The position numbers and the translations under genes were made by a program. From NCBI RefSeq assembly GCF_012033695.1, contig NZ_JAAVJI010000005.1, positions 124,001 through 188,000 on the forward strand: a stretch of 64,000 bases of DNA, read 5' to 3'. Position 1 is the stretch's first letter. Each line of letters starts with the position of its first letter. The notes under the pieces were generated by a model. It was not told the origin of the DNA. It ran no database searches and was given only the letters and a program-made list of their open reading frames with translations. The stretch comes from Pseudomonas quercus. Its GTDB lineage: Bacteria; Pseudomonadota; Gammaproteobacteria; Pseudomonadales; Pseudomonadaceae. Below, in pieces: positions 36,720 to 45,905 of the stretch.

Positions 36720-38450
36720 TCAGGCCGCTTCAGGTACCACCAGTTGCGCAGACTCGGCCTTTTTCAGCACGGCATACACCAAGGCAGTGACTAGGCTACC
36801 CGCGAGGATGGCGATCAGGTAAAGCAAGGCATGGTTGATCGCGTTAGGGATCAGCAGCACAAACAGCCCACCGTGGGGCGCTACCAGCTTGCAGCCAAAG
36901 TACATGGACAGAGCCCCTGTCAACGCGCCGCCCACCATGGACGCCGGAATCACACGCAGTGGGTCCTTGGCCGCGAACGGGATGGCACCTTCGGAGATAA
37001 AGCACAGCCCCAGGATCACAGCGGCCTTGCCCGCTTCGCGTTCGGTTTGGGCAAACTTGCGCCGTGCCAGCAGGCTGGCAAGGCCCAGGCCGATTGGGGG
37101 CACCATGCCAGCGGCCATGGTCGCAGCCATGGGCCCTGTGGTCTGGCCTGCCAGCAACCCAACGGAGAATGCATAGGCCGCCTTGTTGATCGGCCCACCG
37201 AGGTCCACACACATCATGCCGCCCAGCAGAATCCCCAACAGTACTGCGTTGGTGGTGCCCATGCTGTTAAGGAAGTCCGTGAGTGCGTGCAGCATGCCAG
37301 CCACAGGGCCGCCTACCACGTAGATCATCACCAACCCGGTAAACAAGCTGGCCAGCAAAGGGATGATCAGGATGGGCTTGAGCGACTCGATACTGGCCGG
37401 TAAGCGCGCAGCTTTGCTGATGCCCTTGGCGCCATAACCGGCGATAAACCCCGCCAGAATGCCACCAATGAACCCGGCCCCCAGGGTGCTTGCCAATAGC
37501 CCGCCGATCATGCCGGGCGCCAGGCCCGGTCGGTCAGCGATAGACCAGGCGATGTACCCCGCCAGCAAGGGCACCATCAAGGTAAAGGCTGCATCACCGA
37601 TTTGCTTGAGCGCGGCCGGTAGTGTGCCCGGCTGCTTGAACGCTTCGATACCGAACACAAACGACAACGCGATCAGCAGGCCCCCTGCAACCACCATGGG
37701 CAGCATGAAGGACACCCCCGTGAGCAGGTGCTTGTACACACCCCGCTTTTCCTGGCGTGCTGGCGCGGCGCCTCCTTCTGCCGCAGCCCCTTCCACCTGC
37801 CCCTCGGCCAGGGCCTTGTCCAGCATGGCTTTGGCTTGCTTGAGCGCGATCCCGGTGCCGCAGCGGAAGATCCGCTTGCCTGCGAACCGTTCGGTGGCCA
37901 CCTCAATATCGCACGCCAGCAACACCACATCGGCTGCCGCAATGTCCTCAGCCGTCAGGGGGTTGCGTGCGCCAACAGAACCCTGGGTTTCCACCTTCAG
38001 GGCATAACCCAGCTGGGTCGCGGCCTGTTGCAAGGCCTCAGCAGCCATAAAGGTATGGGCCACACCCGTTGGGCAAGCGGTAATGGCCACCAGCCGTGGC
38101 TGTTGGCTGGCAGCAGGCGCTGCAGCCGAAGTGCTGGCCTCGTAGGGCTGAGCTTCGGCCATGGCGCGGTCCAGGAACGCATCCACGTTACCCAGTGCTT
38201 CAGCAGGTGTGCTCTGGAACACGCGTTTGCCTTGCAGCCGGGCGAGGTCTACCGGGCCGGTATTGACCACCAATACCCAATCCGCCTCTTCGATATTCAG
38301 CGGCGACAGATGGCGTTCCGGGTGCTGCGGGTCATGGATCTCTACGCACGTGCTCCAGCCGCGGCGCTGTGCTGCGCCATCGAGCAGGCGCGCACTGAGT
38401 ACGCTGGAGATCTTGCCACTGGGGCAAGCCGTGATAATGGCCAGTTTCAT
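36720..38450 (-). CDS. fruA: PTS fructose transporter EIIBC
   Basis: A 576-residue membrane permease of the fructose phosphotransferase system. Residues 1-100 are a degenerate EIIB' domain (MKLAIITACPSGKISS); residues 118-215 are EIIB with the phospho-cysteine C126 in VAITACPTGVAHTF. From ~235 the IIC domain has about ten TM segments, with GGPVAGMLHALTDFLNSMGT and MCVDLGGPINKAAYAFSVGL. It phosphorylates fructose to fructose-1-phosphate during uptake. The start overlaps fruK by 4 bases; its 3' end abuts the REP array. Confidence 0.95.
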   Translation of the reverse strand: MKLAIITACPSGKISSVLSARLLDGAAQRRGWSTCVEIHDPQHPERHLSPLNIEEADWVLVVNTGPVDLARLQGKRVFQSTPAEALGNVDAFLDRAMAEAQPYEASTSAAAPAASQQPRLVAITACPTGVAHTFMAAEALQQAATQLGYALKVETQGSVGARNPLTAEDIAAADVVLLACDIEVATERFAGKRIFRCGTGIALKQAKAMLDKALAEGQVEGAAAEGGAAPARQEKRGVYKHLLTGVSFMLPMVVAGGLLIALSFVFGIEAFKQPGTLPAALKQIGDAAFTLMVPLLAGYIAWSIADRPGLAPGMIGGLLASTLGAGFIGGILAGFIAGYGAKGISKAARLPASIESLKPILIIPLLASLFTGLVMIYVVGGPVAGMLHALTDFLNSMGTTNAVLLGILLGGMMCVDLGGPINKAAYAFSVGLLAGQTTGPMAATMAAGMVPPIGLGLASLLARRKFAQTEREAGKAAVILGLCFISEGAIPFAAKDPLRVIPASMVGGALTGALSMYFGCKLVAPHGGLFVLLIPNAINHALLYLIAILAGSLVTALVYAVLKKAESAQLVVPEAA

Positions 38451-39406
38451 TTCGACACCTCCTGGGAGGTCGACAGGGGGCGTACGCTCACGCCGCTTTC
38501 AAGCTGGGCCAGCGCGGCGCGGTCTGGGATGCCAAAGCCGATCTGGGTTACAGCCATGGCGGCAATGGCCGTGGCGGTACGAAGGGTGCTTTCTGGTGAC
38601 GCTTCGCTCAGCAGGCCGTGTACCATCCCAGCCAGCAGCGAGTCGCCGGCCCCTACGGTACTGGCGACGGCCACGGTAGGTGGCTGCGCATGCAGCCCCT
38701 GGCTTGGGGTCAACCAGCTCACCCCCTGCGCCCCCTGGGAAATCACCACATGCTCGATGCCACGAGCATGTAGCGCCTGGGCCGCGCGGGCCTGGCTCTG
38801 CAGGTCTTCGACCGGCTCATCCAACACTTGCGCCAACTCCTCGGTATTGGGCTTGACCAGCCAGGGCTGGCAGGCCAGGCCGGCACGCAAGGCGGCTCCA
38901 CTGCTGTCCAGCGCCACACGCACGCCCACACTACGGAGGGTTTCGAGCAGTGTCTGGAACCATTGTGGGCTCACCCCTTTGGGCAAGCTGCCAGCCACGA
39001 CCGCCACGTCAAAGCCTGGGGCCAGGCTAGCGAGCTTTTCCAACAGCGCCGCCTGCAAGTGCTCCGGTACATCGGGGCCTGTGCCGTTCACGTCGGTCAC
39101 ACGGCCATCGCGCTCGGCCAGCTTGATATTGCGACGGGTTTCTCCCGGTATGCGGATGAAGGCATCGGTAAAACCACGCTGCTGGAACAGGGTTTCGAAA
39201 CGGTCGCTGTTGGCGTCGCCCAGAAAACCGCTCACGGTCAGCTCATGGCCCAAGTCTGCCAGCACCTGCGCCACGTTGAGGCCTTTACCTGCGGCATGCA
39301 CATGCAACGCCTCGCCACGGTTGACTTCGCCAACGCGCAAGCTTGGCAACTCAACGGTGAGGTCCAGCGCCGGGTTAAGGGTAATTGTCAGAATCCTTGC
39401 CATCAT
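38447..39406 (-). CDS. fruK: 1-phosphofructokinase
   Basis: A 319-residue PfkB-family kinase converting fructose-1-phosphate to fructose-1,6-bisphosphate. N-terminal ILTITLNPALDLTVELPSLR and AGKGLNVAQVLADLG bind sugar; the catalytic base is in VGAGDSLLAGMVHGL. ATG-ATG start (39401-39406) overlaps the fruB TGA. Middle gene of fruBKA. Confidence 0.95.
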   Translation of the reverse strand: MMARILTITLNPALDLTVELPSLRVGEVNRGEALHVHAAGKGLNVAQVLADLGHELTVSGFLGDANSDRFETLFQQRGFTDAFIRIPGETRRNIKLAERDGRVTDVNGTGPDVPEHLQAALLEKLASLAPGFDVAVVAGSLPKGVSPQWFQTLLETLRSVGVRVALDSSGAALRAGLACQPWLVKPNTEELAQVLDEPVEDLQSQARAAQALHARGIEHVVISQGAQGVSWLTPSQGLHAQPPTVAVASTVGAGDSLLAGMVHGLLSEASPESTLRTATAIAAMAVTQIGFGIPDRAALAQLESGVSVRPLSTSQEVSK

Positions 39407-42267
39407 GCGTTCTCCACCAAAGCCCGTACATCGCCTGCGCTTGCCGACACCAGCGCCTGCCTGGCCAGGGCCTGGGCATTGCTCAGGGTAAGGGCGCGCA
39501 CGCCGGCCTTCACTTCGGCGATGCTGCGCGCCGACACACTCAGTTCATCTACGCCCAGGCCTACCAGCACGGGTACGGCCAGAGGGTCAGCCGCCAACTC
39601 ACCACACACCCCTACCCACTTGCCATGGGCATGGGCCGCACGCACGGTGATGTCGATCAACTGCAATACCGCCGGGTGCAAGCCATCCGCCTGAGCCGAC
39701 AGCGTGGGATGGCCACGGTCCATGGCCAGGGTGTACTGGGTCAGGTCATTGGTGCCGATGCTGAAAAAGTCCACTTCAGCGGCCAGCACCGGCGCCAGCA
39801 ACGCTGCAGACGGCACCTCGATCATGATGCCCACTTGCAAGTCATCTACCGGATGCTCCAAGCGCAAGCGCTGGACCATGTCACGGCCCAGGCGCCATTC
39901 CTCGACGGTCGCGACCATGGGGAACATGATGCGCAAGGGGTGCCCTTGCCCGGCCTGGAGCAGCGCACGCAATTGGGTTTCCATCACGTCTGGCCGTTGC
40001 AGGGTCAAGCGAATGCCGCGCACGCCCAGGAAGGGGTTTTCTTCAGCCGCGATCGGCCAGTACGGCAGGGGCTTGTCGCCGCCCACGTCCAGGGTACGAA
40101 CCACCAGTGGCCGGCCTTCGAGGCCGTCGAGCACCCGCTGGTATTCAGCGCGCTGGGTCGCTTGGTCTGGCGCTTGTGGGTGGGCCATGAAAATCAGCTC
40201 GGTGCGCAGCAAACCGACGCCTTCTGCCCCCTGCTCCACGGCCTTGGCCACGGCTGCTGCTTCGCCAATGTTGGCGCATACTTCCACAGCATGGCCGTCC
40301 AGCGTTACCGCAGGCTCATGGCGGCGCTCAGCGGCAGCGGCCAGGCGTGCGGCGCGTTGGTCGCGCTCGGTACGCGCACGCGCCAAGGCCTCCTGGGTAG
40401 GTGCTACGGTAGCCTGGCCGCGCTGCCCGTCCAGCAGCAGCACAGTACCCGACGCTATGCGCAGCACGGCTTCACCAGCACCGACTACAGCAGGAATGCC
40501 CAAGGCGCGGGCGACGATAGCGCTGTGGGCCGTGGCACCACCTCGTGCAGTGAGAATGCCGGCCACGCGTGCCGGGTCAAGCCGAGCCACATCTGAAGGG
40601 CCCACCTCATCCATCACCAACACATAGGGCTCGTCCGGCGCTCGGCTGGCTTCTACACCGCAAAGCTGTGCCAGCACACGACGGCCGATATCGCGCAGGT
40701 CGGCTGCACGCTCGGCCAGCAAGGCATCATGGAGGGCCTCCTGGCGCTGGGCGGCCGACTCGATCACGGCAACCCAAGCCGCGGCAGCACTGTCACCCTG
40801 GCGCAGGCGCAGTGACACTTCATCGATCAATGCAGGGTCGTCCAGCATTTCCAGGTGGGTGATGAAGATATCGCGGATGGACTGGGCCGCGCCGCGCTCC
40901 ACCAGTTGCTGGATGTCGATACGGATAGCGCCAATGGCAGCTTCCAAGTGTTGCCGCTCAGCGGCTGCCGACTCGCCTTTGGCGGGGTAATCGAACTGCT
41001 GGGGCCCTTCCACATGGGCCGGGCCGATGGCAATGCCAGGGGCGGCTGCCACAGCCCGCAAGGTGGTACCGGCCGCGGGGGCCTCTACCTGAACAGGCGT
41101 ACTGGGGACGCTGGCCAGTTGCTCGGGCGTAACCAGAGGCAGCGGTTCCACCTCTTCACCAAGCCCCTGCTCGATGGCGGCGATCAAGGCGGGCAGCGCC
41201 TGTTCAGCGATCGTGGGTTCGGCGGCCACTTCCAGCACCTGGCCTCGGCGCGCGCCCAGGCTGAGCAAACGGCTAAGGCTTTTGGCGGACACCGGGGCCT
41301 CGCCACTTCCCAGCACGCGAACCTGCACTTCACCATCAAACCCTTTGGCCAGTTGCGCCAGCTCCTTGGCTGGGCGTGCATGCAGGCCGTGAGCGTTGGC
41401 TAGGGTGACCTGCGCACTGGGCCAGTCTGGCGGAATGTCACCGCCCAGTACCTCAAGCACGGCCCGGCTGTTCGCGGCATGGAACAGTTCCTCGCCACGG
41501 CCGGCAATCAACAGCGCACACAGGCGCTCCAACAGGGCCTCATGGGCCTCGCCGAGGCTGGCCAGGCAGAACAGGCCGTTCACAGCCTGGTCCTGGTAGG
41601 TCAGTGGCCGCTCCGGCGTCACAAAGGCCAGGCCAGGGCGGCCAACACCTTGCTCGCTGTGCAACCACCATAGGCCTTCGCCTAGGGGGAGTGGCGCCAT
41701 CTGCTGCAATTGGCCAGCGAAACCGCTACCCACGCATTCGGCTTGGCGCAACAGGCGTGCACCCCGCCATACCAGCTCTTCGAAGTCGTCCACGGGCAGG
41801 CTGAGGCTGACCATCTGGGCGTCCAGCGCCAAGGCCTGTGGCGCGCCTTGCAACAACTTGAGCAAGGCATCCGGCGTGCTGGCCCGGCGCAGGGCTTCGC
41901 CCAGGTCGGTTTCACCCAAGGCTCGGGTGAGTAACTGCAGCAGCCGCAAGTGCTCGTCGGACTTGGCCGCGATACCGATGGCCAGGTACACCCGTTGGCC
42001 GTCGCCCCAGTCTACCCCTTCGGGGAACTGCAGCAGGCGCACACCGGTGGTAAAAACCTGGTCACGGGTTGCGGGCGTGCCGTGGGGAATTGCGATGCCC
42101 TGGCCCAGGTAGGTAGACCCTTGGGCTTCGCGGTCTTGCAGGCCTTGCAGATAACCTTCGGCAACCAAGCCATCGGCTACCAGCCGATCAGCCATCAGGC
42201 GCAATGCAGCGGGCTTATCCGCAGCGGCCTGGCCCATGGAAATCTGCTCAGAGGTGAGCTCGAGCAT
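39403..42267 (-). CDS. fruB: PTS fructose multiphosphoryl protein (IIA-HPr-EI)
   Basis: A 954-residue three-domain phosphocarrier. IIA-Fru at 1-145 with H62 in GQGIAIPHGTPA; HPr at about 285-370 with H296 in NAHGLHARPA; EI from ~400 with H581 in GGATAHSAIVARAL and the PEP-binding C-terminal barrel (GIMIEVPSAALLAPVLAAEV, FSIGTNDLTQYTLAMDR). Phosphate passes from PEP through EI, HPr and IIA to FruA. Pseudomonads have only this sugar PTS branch besides the nitrogen PTS. Divergent from fruR with the FruR box between them. Confidence 0.96.
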   Translation of the reverse strand: MLELTSEQISMGQAAADKPAALRLMADRLVADGLVAEGYLQGLQDREAQGSTYLGQGIAIPHGTPATRDQVFTTGVRLLQFPEGVDWGDGQRVYLAIGIAAKSDEHLRLLQLLTRALGETDLGEALRRASTPDALLKLLQGAPQALALDAQMVSLSLPVDDFEELVWRGARLLRQAECVGSGFAGQLQQMAPLPLGEGLWWLHSEQGVGRPGLAFVTPERPLTYQDQAVNGLFCLASLGEAHEALLERLCALLIAGRGEELFHAANSRAVLEVLGGDIPPDWPSAQVTLANAHGLHARPAKELAQLAKGFDGEVQVRVLGSGEAPVSAKSLSRLLSLGARRGQVLEVAAEPTIAEQALPALIAAIEQGLGEEVEPLPLVTPEQLASVPSTPVQVEAPAAGTTLRAVAAAPGIAIGPAHVEGPQQFDYPAKGESAAAERQHLEAAIGAIRIDIQQLVERGAAQSIRDIFITHLEMLDDPALIDEVSLRLRQGDSAAAAWVAVIESAAQRQEALHDALLAERAADLRDIGRRVLAQLCGVEASRAPDEPYVLVMDEVGPSDVARLDPARVAGILTARGGATAHSAIVARALGIPAVVGAGEAVLRIASGTVLLLDGQRGQATVAPTQEALARARTERDQRAARLAAAAERRHEPAVTLDGHAVEVCANIGEAAAVAKAVEQGAEGVGLLRTELIFMAHPQAPDQATQRAEYQRVLDGLEGRPLVVRTLDVGGDKPLPYWPIAAEENPFLGVRGIRLTLQRPDVMETQLRALLQAGQGHPLRIMFPMVATVEEWRLGRDMVQRLRLEHPVDDLQVGIMIEVPSAALLAPVLAAEVDFFSIGTNDLTQYTLAMDRGHPTLSAQADGLHPAVLQLIDITVRAAHAHGKWVGVCGELAADPLAVPVLVGLGVDELSVSARSIAEVKAGVRALTLSNAQALARQALVSASAGDVRALVENA

Positions 42268-42424
42268 GCTGACTCCTTATCGCGCCGTTGAAGCGGTCGC
42301 TCAGGTATTGTTGTGAGTGTTTCAGCTCGCCAGAGCTATCCTGAAGTGCAGCGCAGGCAGTGCGCTTGGGTTGCCATTGAATATGAGACCGGAGAAGGGC
42401 CTGTTTTTCTCGTGGTGCATCAAG

Positions 42425-42438
42425 CTGAAACGTTTAAT
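42425..42438. promoter_or_regulatory. FruR/Cra operator
   Basis: CTGAAACGTTTAAT closely matches the Cra site of P. putida (TTGAAACGTTTCA-like palindrome) and lies in the 334-base divergent gap between fruB and fruR, 158 bases from the fruB ATG. FruR with fructose-1-phosphate as effector would control fruBKA here (established for P. putida Cra). The rest of this gap holds no gene. Confidence 0.75.
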
Positions 42439-42601
42439 CTATCCAACCGCGAACGTTACTCGAATTCGTTCAACAAGGGAAAGCCTGCCGTCGGGCGAAG
42501 GGTGAGAAAGTGAGCCTGCGCCTGCAGGGCAGATAGGCGACAATGCACCTGCCGCCCACTTGGGCGCATGCCGTACCTAGGGTCATACAAGGAACCTTTG
42601 T

Positions 42602-43603
42602 TTGAAACTCAGCGATATCGCTCGGCTTGCCGGGGTCTCGGTCACCACCGCCAGTTACGTCATCAATGGGAAGGCCACGCAGCAGCGTATCAGCCCCGCG
42701 ACTGTTGCCCGGGTACGCGCTGTGGTGGACGCCCATGGCTTCACCCCCAACCCCCAGGCAGCGGGCCTACGCAGCCAGCGAACGCGCACCTTAGGGTTTA
42801 TTCTTCCCGACCTTGAAAACCCCAGCTATGCACGCATTGCCAAGATCCTGGAGCAACAAGCCCGGGCGCGCGGCTACCAACTGTTGATTGCCAGCTCGGA
42901 CGACGAGCCAGACAGCGAACGCCAGTTGCAGCAACTGTTTCGCGCCCGGCGCTGCGATGCGTTGTTCGTAGCCAGCTGCCTGCCTGGCAATGATAGCTGC
43001 TATCGCGAAATCCAGAGCCGTGGCACCCCGGTCATTGCCATAGACCGGCAAATGGACCCTCATCTATTTTGCTCGGTAGTCAGCGATGACCAGGAAGCGG
43101 CCCGGTTGCTCACGGCCAGCCTGCTGGCCCCTTCGCCCCGGCATATGGCGCTGATTGGCGCACGGCCTGAACTGAGCATCAGCAAGGCGCGAACAGGTGG
43201 CTTTGCGGCTGCCTTGGCAGACTTCTCAGGCACGGTACTGGTGCGTGAGGGCGCCGCCTTCAGCCGAGAGTGGGGCCAGCGGCTGATGGAAGAACTGATT
43301 GCTGAACTGGGTGGCCTGCCCGATGCCTTGGTTACCACCTCCTACGTGCTGCTGCAAGGCGTGTTTGACGTATTGCAAAGCCGTGCCGCTGCTGACCGAA
43401 CCCTGCGCCTGGGCACGTTTGGCGATACTCAGCTGCTGGACTTTCTTCCCTTGCCCATCAATGCCATGGCCCAGCAGCACGAGCTGATTGCGAGTCGGGC
43501 GCTGGATATCGCCCTCACAGCCTTGGAAGAAAAACACTACCAACCCGGTGTGTATGCCATCCCTCGGACCTTCAAGCAGCGCATCGACGAGCACCTGGTG
43601 TGA
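42602..43603 (+). CDS. fruR: Catabolite repressor/activator FruR (Cra), LacI family
   Basis: A 333-residue LacI-family regulator with a TTG start. DNA-binding head MKLSDIARLAGVSVTTASYV then INGKATQQRIS; hinge with AAGLRSQRTRTLGFILPDLE; a periplasmic-binding-like core (VASCLPGNDSCYREIQSRGT, FGDTQLLDFLPLPINAMAQQ). In pseudomonads it regulates mainly fruBKA with fructose-1-phosphate as inducer. The TGA overlaps the GTG start of tatD. Confidence 0.94.
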   Translation: MKLSDIARLAGVSVTTASYVINGKATQQRISPATVARVRAVVDAHGFTPNPQAAGLRSQRTRTLGFILPDLENPSYARIAKILEQQARARGYQLLIASSDDEPDSERQLQQLFRARRCDALFVASCLPGNDSCYREIQSRGTPVIAIDRQMDPHLFCSVVSDDQEAARLLTASLLAPSPRHMALIGARPELSISKARTGGFAAALADFSGTVLVREGAAFSREWGQRLMEELIAELGGLPDALVTTSYVLLQGVFDVLQSRAAADRTLRLGTFGDTQLLDFLPLPINAMAQQHELIASRALDIALTALEEKHYQPGVYAIPRTFKQRIDEHLV

Positions 43604-44391
43604 GGCTGATTGACACCCATACACACCTGGACTTTCCAGACTTTGACGCCGACCGCAGCGCCTTGTTGGACGCTGCCCAAGCCGCCGGTGTGGAGCGAAC
43701 CGTAGTGTTGGGTGTTCATCGCGCCAATTGGGCACGGGTATGGCAGCTGGCTGAGCAGGACAAGCGCGTGTATGCGGCTTTGGGCCTACACCCGGTGTTC
43801 CTGGATGAGCATACCCAGGCCCACGTAGATGACCTGCGCAGCTGGCTGGAACGCCTGAACGGCAATAGCAGGCTGTGCGCCTTGGGCGAATTTGGCCTGG
43901 ACTACTACCTCAAGCACCTGGACCGCACGCGCCAGCAGTGGCTGTTCGAAGCGCAGCTACAACTGGCAGTGGATTTTTCGCTGCCTGTTCTGCTGCATGT
44001 GCGCCACAGCCACGCGGCCGCGATTGCCACCCTCAAGCGCTACAAGGTTCCCCGGCGCGGGGTGATCCATGCCTTCGCAGGCAGTTGGGAGGAGGCGCGG
44101 GAATACCTCAAGCTGGGGTTCAAGCTGGGCCTTGGCGGCGCCCCTACCTGGCCACAGGCTTTGCGGCTGCGCAAGGTGATACCGCAGTTGCCCTTGGAGA
44201 GTGTGGTGCTGGAAACCGATTCGCCTGACATGGCACCCAGCATGTACCCCGGCCTGCGTAATAGCCCGGTGCACCTGCCCGCCATCTGCCAGGCCCTGGC
44301 TGCGCTGATGGGCGTGGCACCTCAGGTACTGGCCGAGGCCAGCCGCCGCAATGCCTTTGAGCTGTTTGGTTGGAGCGAAACCGCCCTGTAA
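43600..44391 (+). CDS. TatD-family metal-dependent hydrolase
   Basis: A 263-residue TIM-barrel hydrolase with a GTG start overlapping fruR by 4 bases. Metal-site motifs: DTHTHLDFPDF, GEFGLDYYL, LLHVRHSH, and LETDSPDM. Members act as 3'-5' exonucleases or D-aminoacyl-type hydrolases. Its coupling to fruR is conserved in pseudomonads (from memory); the functional meaning is unclear. Confidence 0.92.
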   Translation: MRLIDTHTHLDFPDFDADRSALLDAAQAAGVERTVVLGVHRANWARVWQLAEQDKRVYAALGLHPVFLDEHTQAHVDDLRSWLERLNGNSRLCALGEFGLDYYLKHLDRTRQQWLFEAQLQLAVDFSLPVLLHVRHSHAAAIATLKRYKVPRRGVIHAFAGSWEEAREYLKLGFKLGLGGAPTWPQALRLRKVIPQLPLESVVLETDSPDMAPSMYPGLRNSPVHLPAICQALAALMGVAPQVLAEASRRNAFELFGWSETAL

Positions 44392-44418
44392 ACGCGGGCC
44401 TTGGCCACGCTACACGCG

Positions 44419-45255
44419 TTAATACAGCAACGCCCACACGGCGAATAGGGCATACCACAGCACAGCCGCCCGTTGCAGCAAGGCCCACAGCGCATCGATG
44501 CCTGCCACAGGCGCCGTGTCGCTAGCCGATGCCGAGAGGTCCGCAGCGAGGCACCCGGTGTGGGCAACAAAACGTGCTGCACTGCCGTGCCAGTCCAGCA
44601 GCTCACGCAGCATCCAACGGCACACCGCCACGAAGTTTCCCACCAGTGCGAAACTGGCTCCCAGCAAGCGCGCAGGCAACCAGTTCAAAGCGTGGCGAAG
44701 CACACGGGCCTGCTCCCTCACCTCAGGGTGCTGGCTGTGCTCGGCAGTAATGGCAAGCAAGCGATACGCCAAGGCCAGCGCAGGGCCAAGCAGGCTGTAC
44801 CAGAATACAACGGCAAAGAAGCTCTGGAAGGCCTGCCATAGCAGCCACCCCTGCACCTGCTCTATAAGCGCCCCAGGGCTGTCTGCGGCGACGCCTAGGT
44901 CCCTTGCCGCCACATGCGCTGCCGCCGAGGCATCCCCTCGGCGCCAGGCATCGCGCAAAGGCCCCATGGCCACTTTGGGTTCACCCCTGCCCAGGCTGTA
45001 CAGCAATACCAGCAGGTGCACCGGCAGGGCCAGCCAGCCATAAGCGACCGTCGCCAGCAGCCACAGCACCACGGCCACTCCCATCACAGGCAGGCCAATC
45101 AGTAAAACCAACAGCAGCCAAGGCTGGCTTGAGAACCCGGCTTGGGTTTCACGCGCGTGCAAGGCGTTCAAAAACCAGCGGTCGCGCTGAATGCGCAAGC
45201 GCCAGGCTGAAAATTTTTCGATCCATACAACGGCCAACAGCACCAGAAAACTCAC
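44419..45255 (-). CDS. ampE: AmpE inner-membrane modulator
   Basis: A 278-residue AmpE/CobD-like membrane protein with about four TM segments (MSFLVLLAVVWIEKFSAWRL; LLLVLLIGLPVMGVAVVLWL; a C-terminal segment ending VWALLY). Motifs FFAVVFWYSLLGPALALAYR and RHALNWLPARLLGASFALVG match the family. Its start overlaps the end of ampD by 4 bases. The ampDE operon tunes AmpR-AmpC beta-lactamase induction; AmpE itself has an undefined signalling role. Confidence 0.92.
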   Translation of the reverse strand: MSFLVLLAVVWIEKFSAWRLRIQRDRWFLNALHARETQAGFSSQPWLLLVLLIGLPVMGVAVVLWLLATVAYGWLALPVHLLVLLYSLGRGEPKVAMGPLRDAWRRGDASAAAHVAARDLGVAADSPGALIEQVQGWLLWQAFQSFFAVVFWYSLLGPALALAYRLLAITAEHSQHPEVREQARVLRHALNWLPARLLGASFALVGNFVAVCRWMLRELLDWHGSAARFVAHTGCLAADLSASASDTAPVAGIDALWALLQRAAVLWYALFAVWALLY

Positions 45256-45833
45256 GCATTGCCCTCCTTGCCGGGTGCGAGGGTGGAACGGAAACGGTCC
45301 CAGTCAAAGGCTGGCCCAGGGTCGGTTTTGCGGCCTGGAGCGATGTGGCAATGCCCCTGAACCGTTGAGGGGGCGATGGCGGGATACAGGCTTTGAAGCT
45401 GTTCAGCCAGCCGGGCCAGGCTACGGTATTGCGCCTCTGTATAGGGCAGGTCGTCCGTTCCCTCAAGCTCGATGCCAATAGAAAAGTCATTGCAGCCGGC
45501 CCGCCCCTCGAACGTCGACACCCCGGCATGCCAGGCGCGATCCCTGCAGGACACGAACTGAATGATGTCGCCTTCTCGTTCGATCATGAAGTGGGCAGAC
45601 ACCGTTAGGCTGGAAATGCTCTGGAAATAGGGATGCTCGGCAGGGTCCAGGCGGTTCTGGAAGAATTCCACCACTTTGCCTGTCCCGAACTCGCCCGGTG
45701 GCAGGCTGATGTTATGGATCACCAGCAGTGAAACGTCATCACCAGGGCGCGTGTTGAAGTTGGGCGAAGGGCAATGGCGCACGCCATGGCACCAGCCGGA
45801 GACGGGATCCAGGCGGACCTCATCAAGGTGCAT
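45252..45833 (-). CDS. ampD: 1,6-anhydro-N-acetylmuramyl-L-alanine amidase AmpD
   Basis: A 193-residue zinc amidase of peptidoglycan recycling in the cytosol. Zinc ligands appear in LLVIHNISLPPGEFG and QGHCHIAPGRKTDPG; SIGIELEGTDDLPYT is the conserved catalytic strand. The ATG at 45831-45833 follows AAGGA; a longer frame adds 9 residues. Loss of AmpD causes AmpC derepression in pseudomonads (known). Confidence 0.95.
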   Translation of the reverse strand: MHLDEVRLDPVSGWCHGVRHCPSPNFNTRPGDDVSLLVIHNISLPPGEFGTGKVVEFFQNRLDPAEHPYFQSISSLTVSAHFMIEREGDIIQFVSCRDRAWHAGVSTFEGRAGCNDFSIGIELEGTDDLPYTEAQYRSLARLAEQLQSLYPAIAPSTVQGHCHIAPGRKTDPGPAFDWDRFRSTLAPGKEGNA

Positions 45834-45905
45834 AGGAGTTCCTTGTGAAGCGTCGATCAAGCGCGCAGTATGCCTTGTTCCGTCAGCCTGCGCAGCGTCG
45901 ACACA

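Noticed and set aside
35882..36790. A 302-codon rightward frame and a 196-codon leftward frame across the repeat array
   Set aside because: They arise from the REP tandem array. The peptide switches between repeat readings because the period (110-112) is not a multiple of three; no ribosome site or protein family fits.
39385..40596. A 403-codon frame antisense to fruB
   Set aside because: Shadow of fruB; no domain and no ribosome site.
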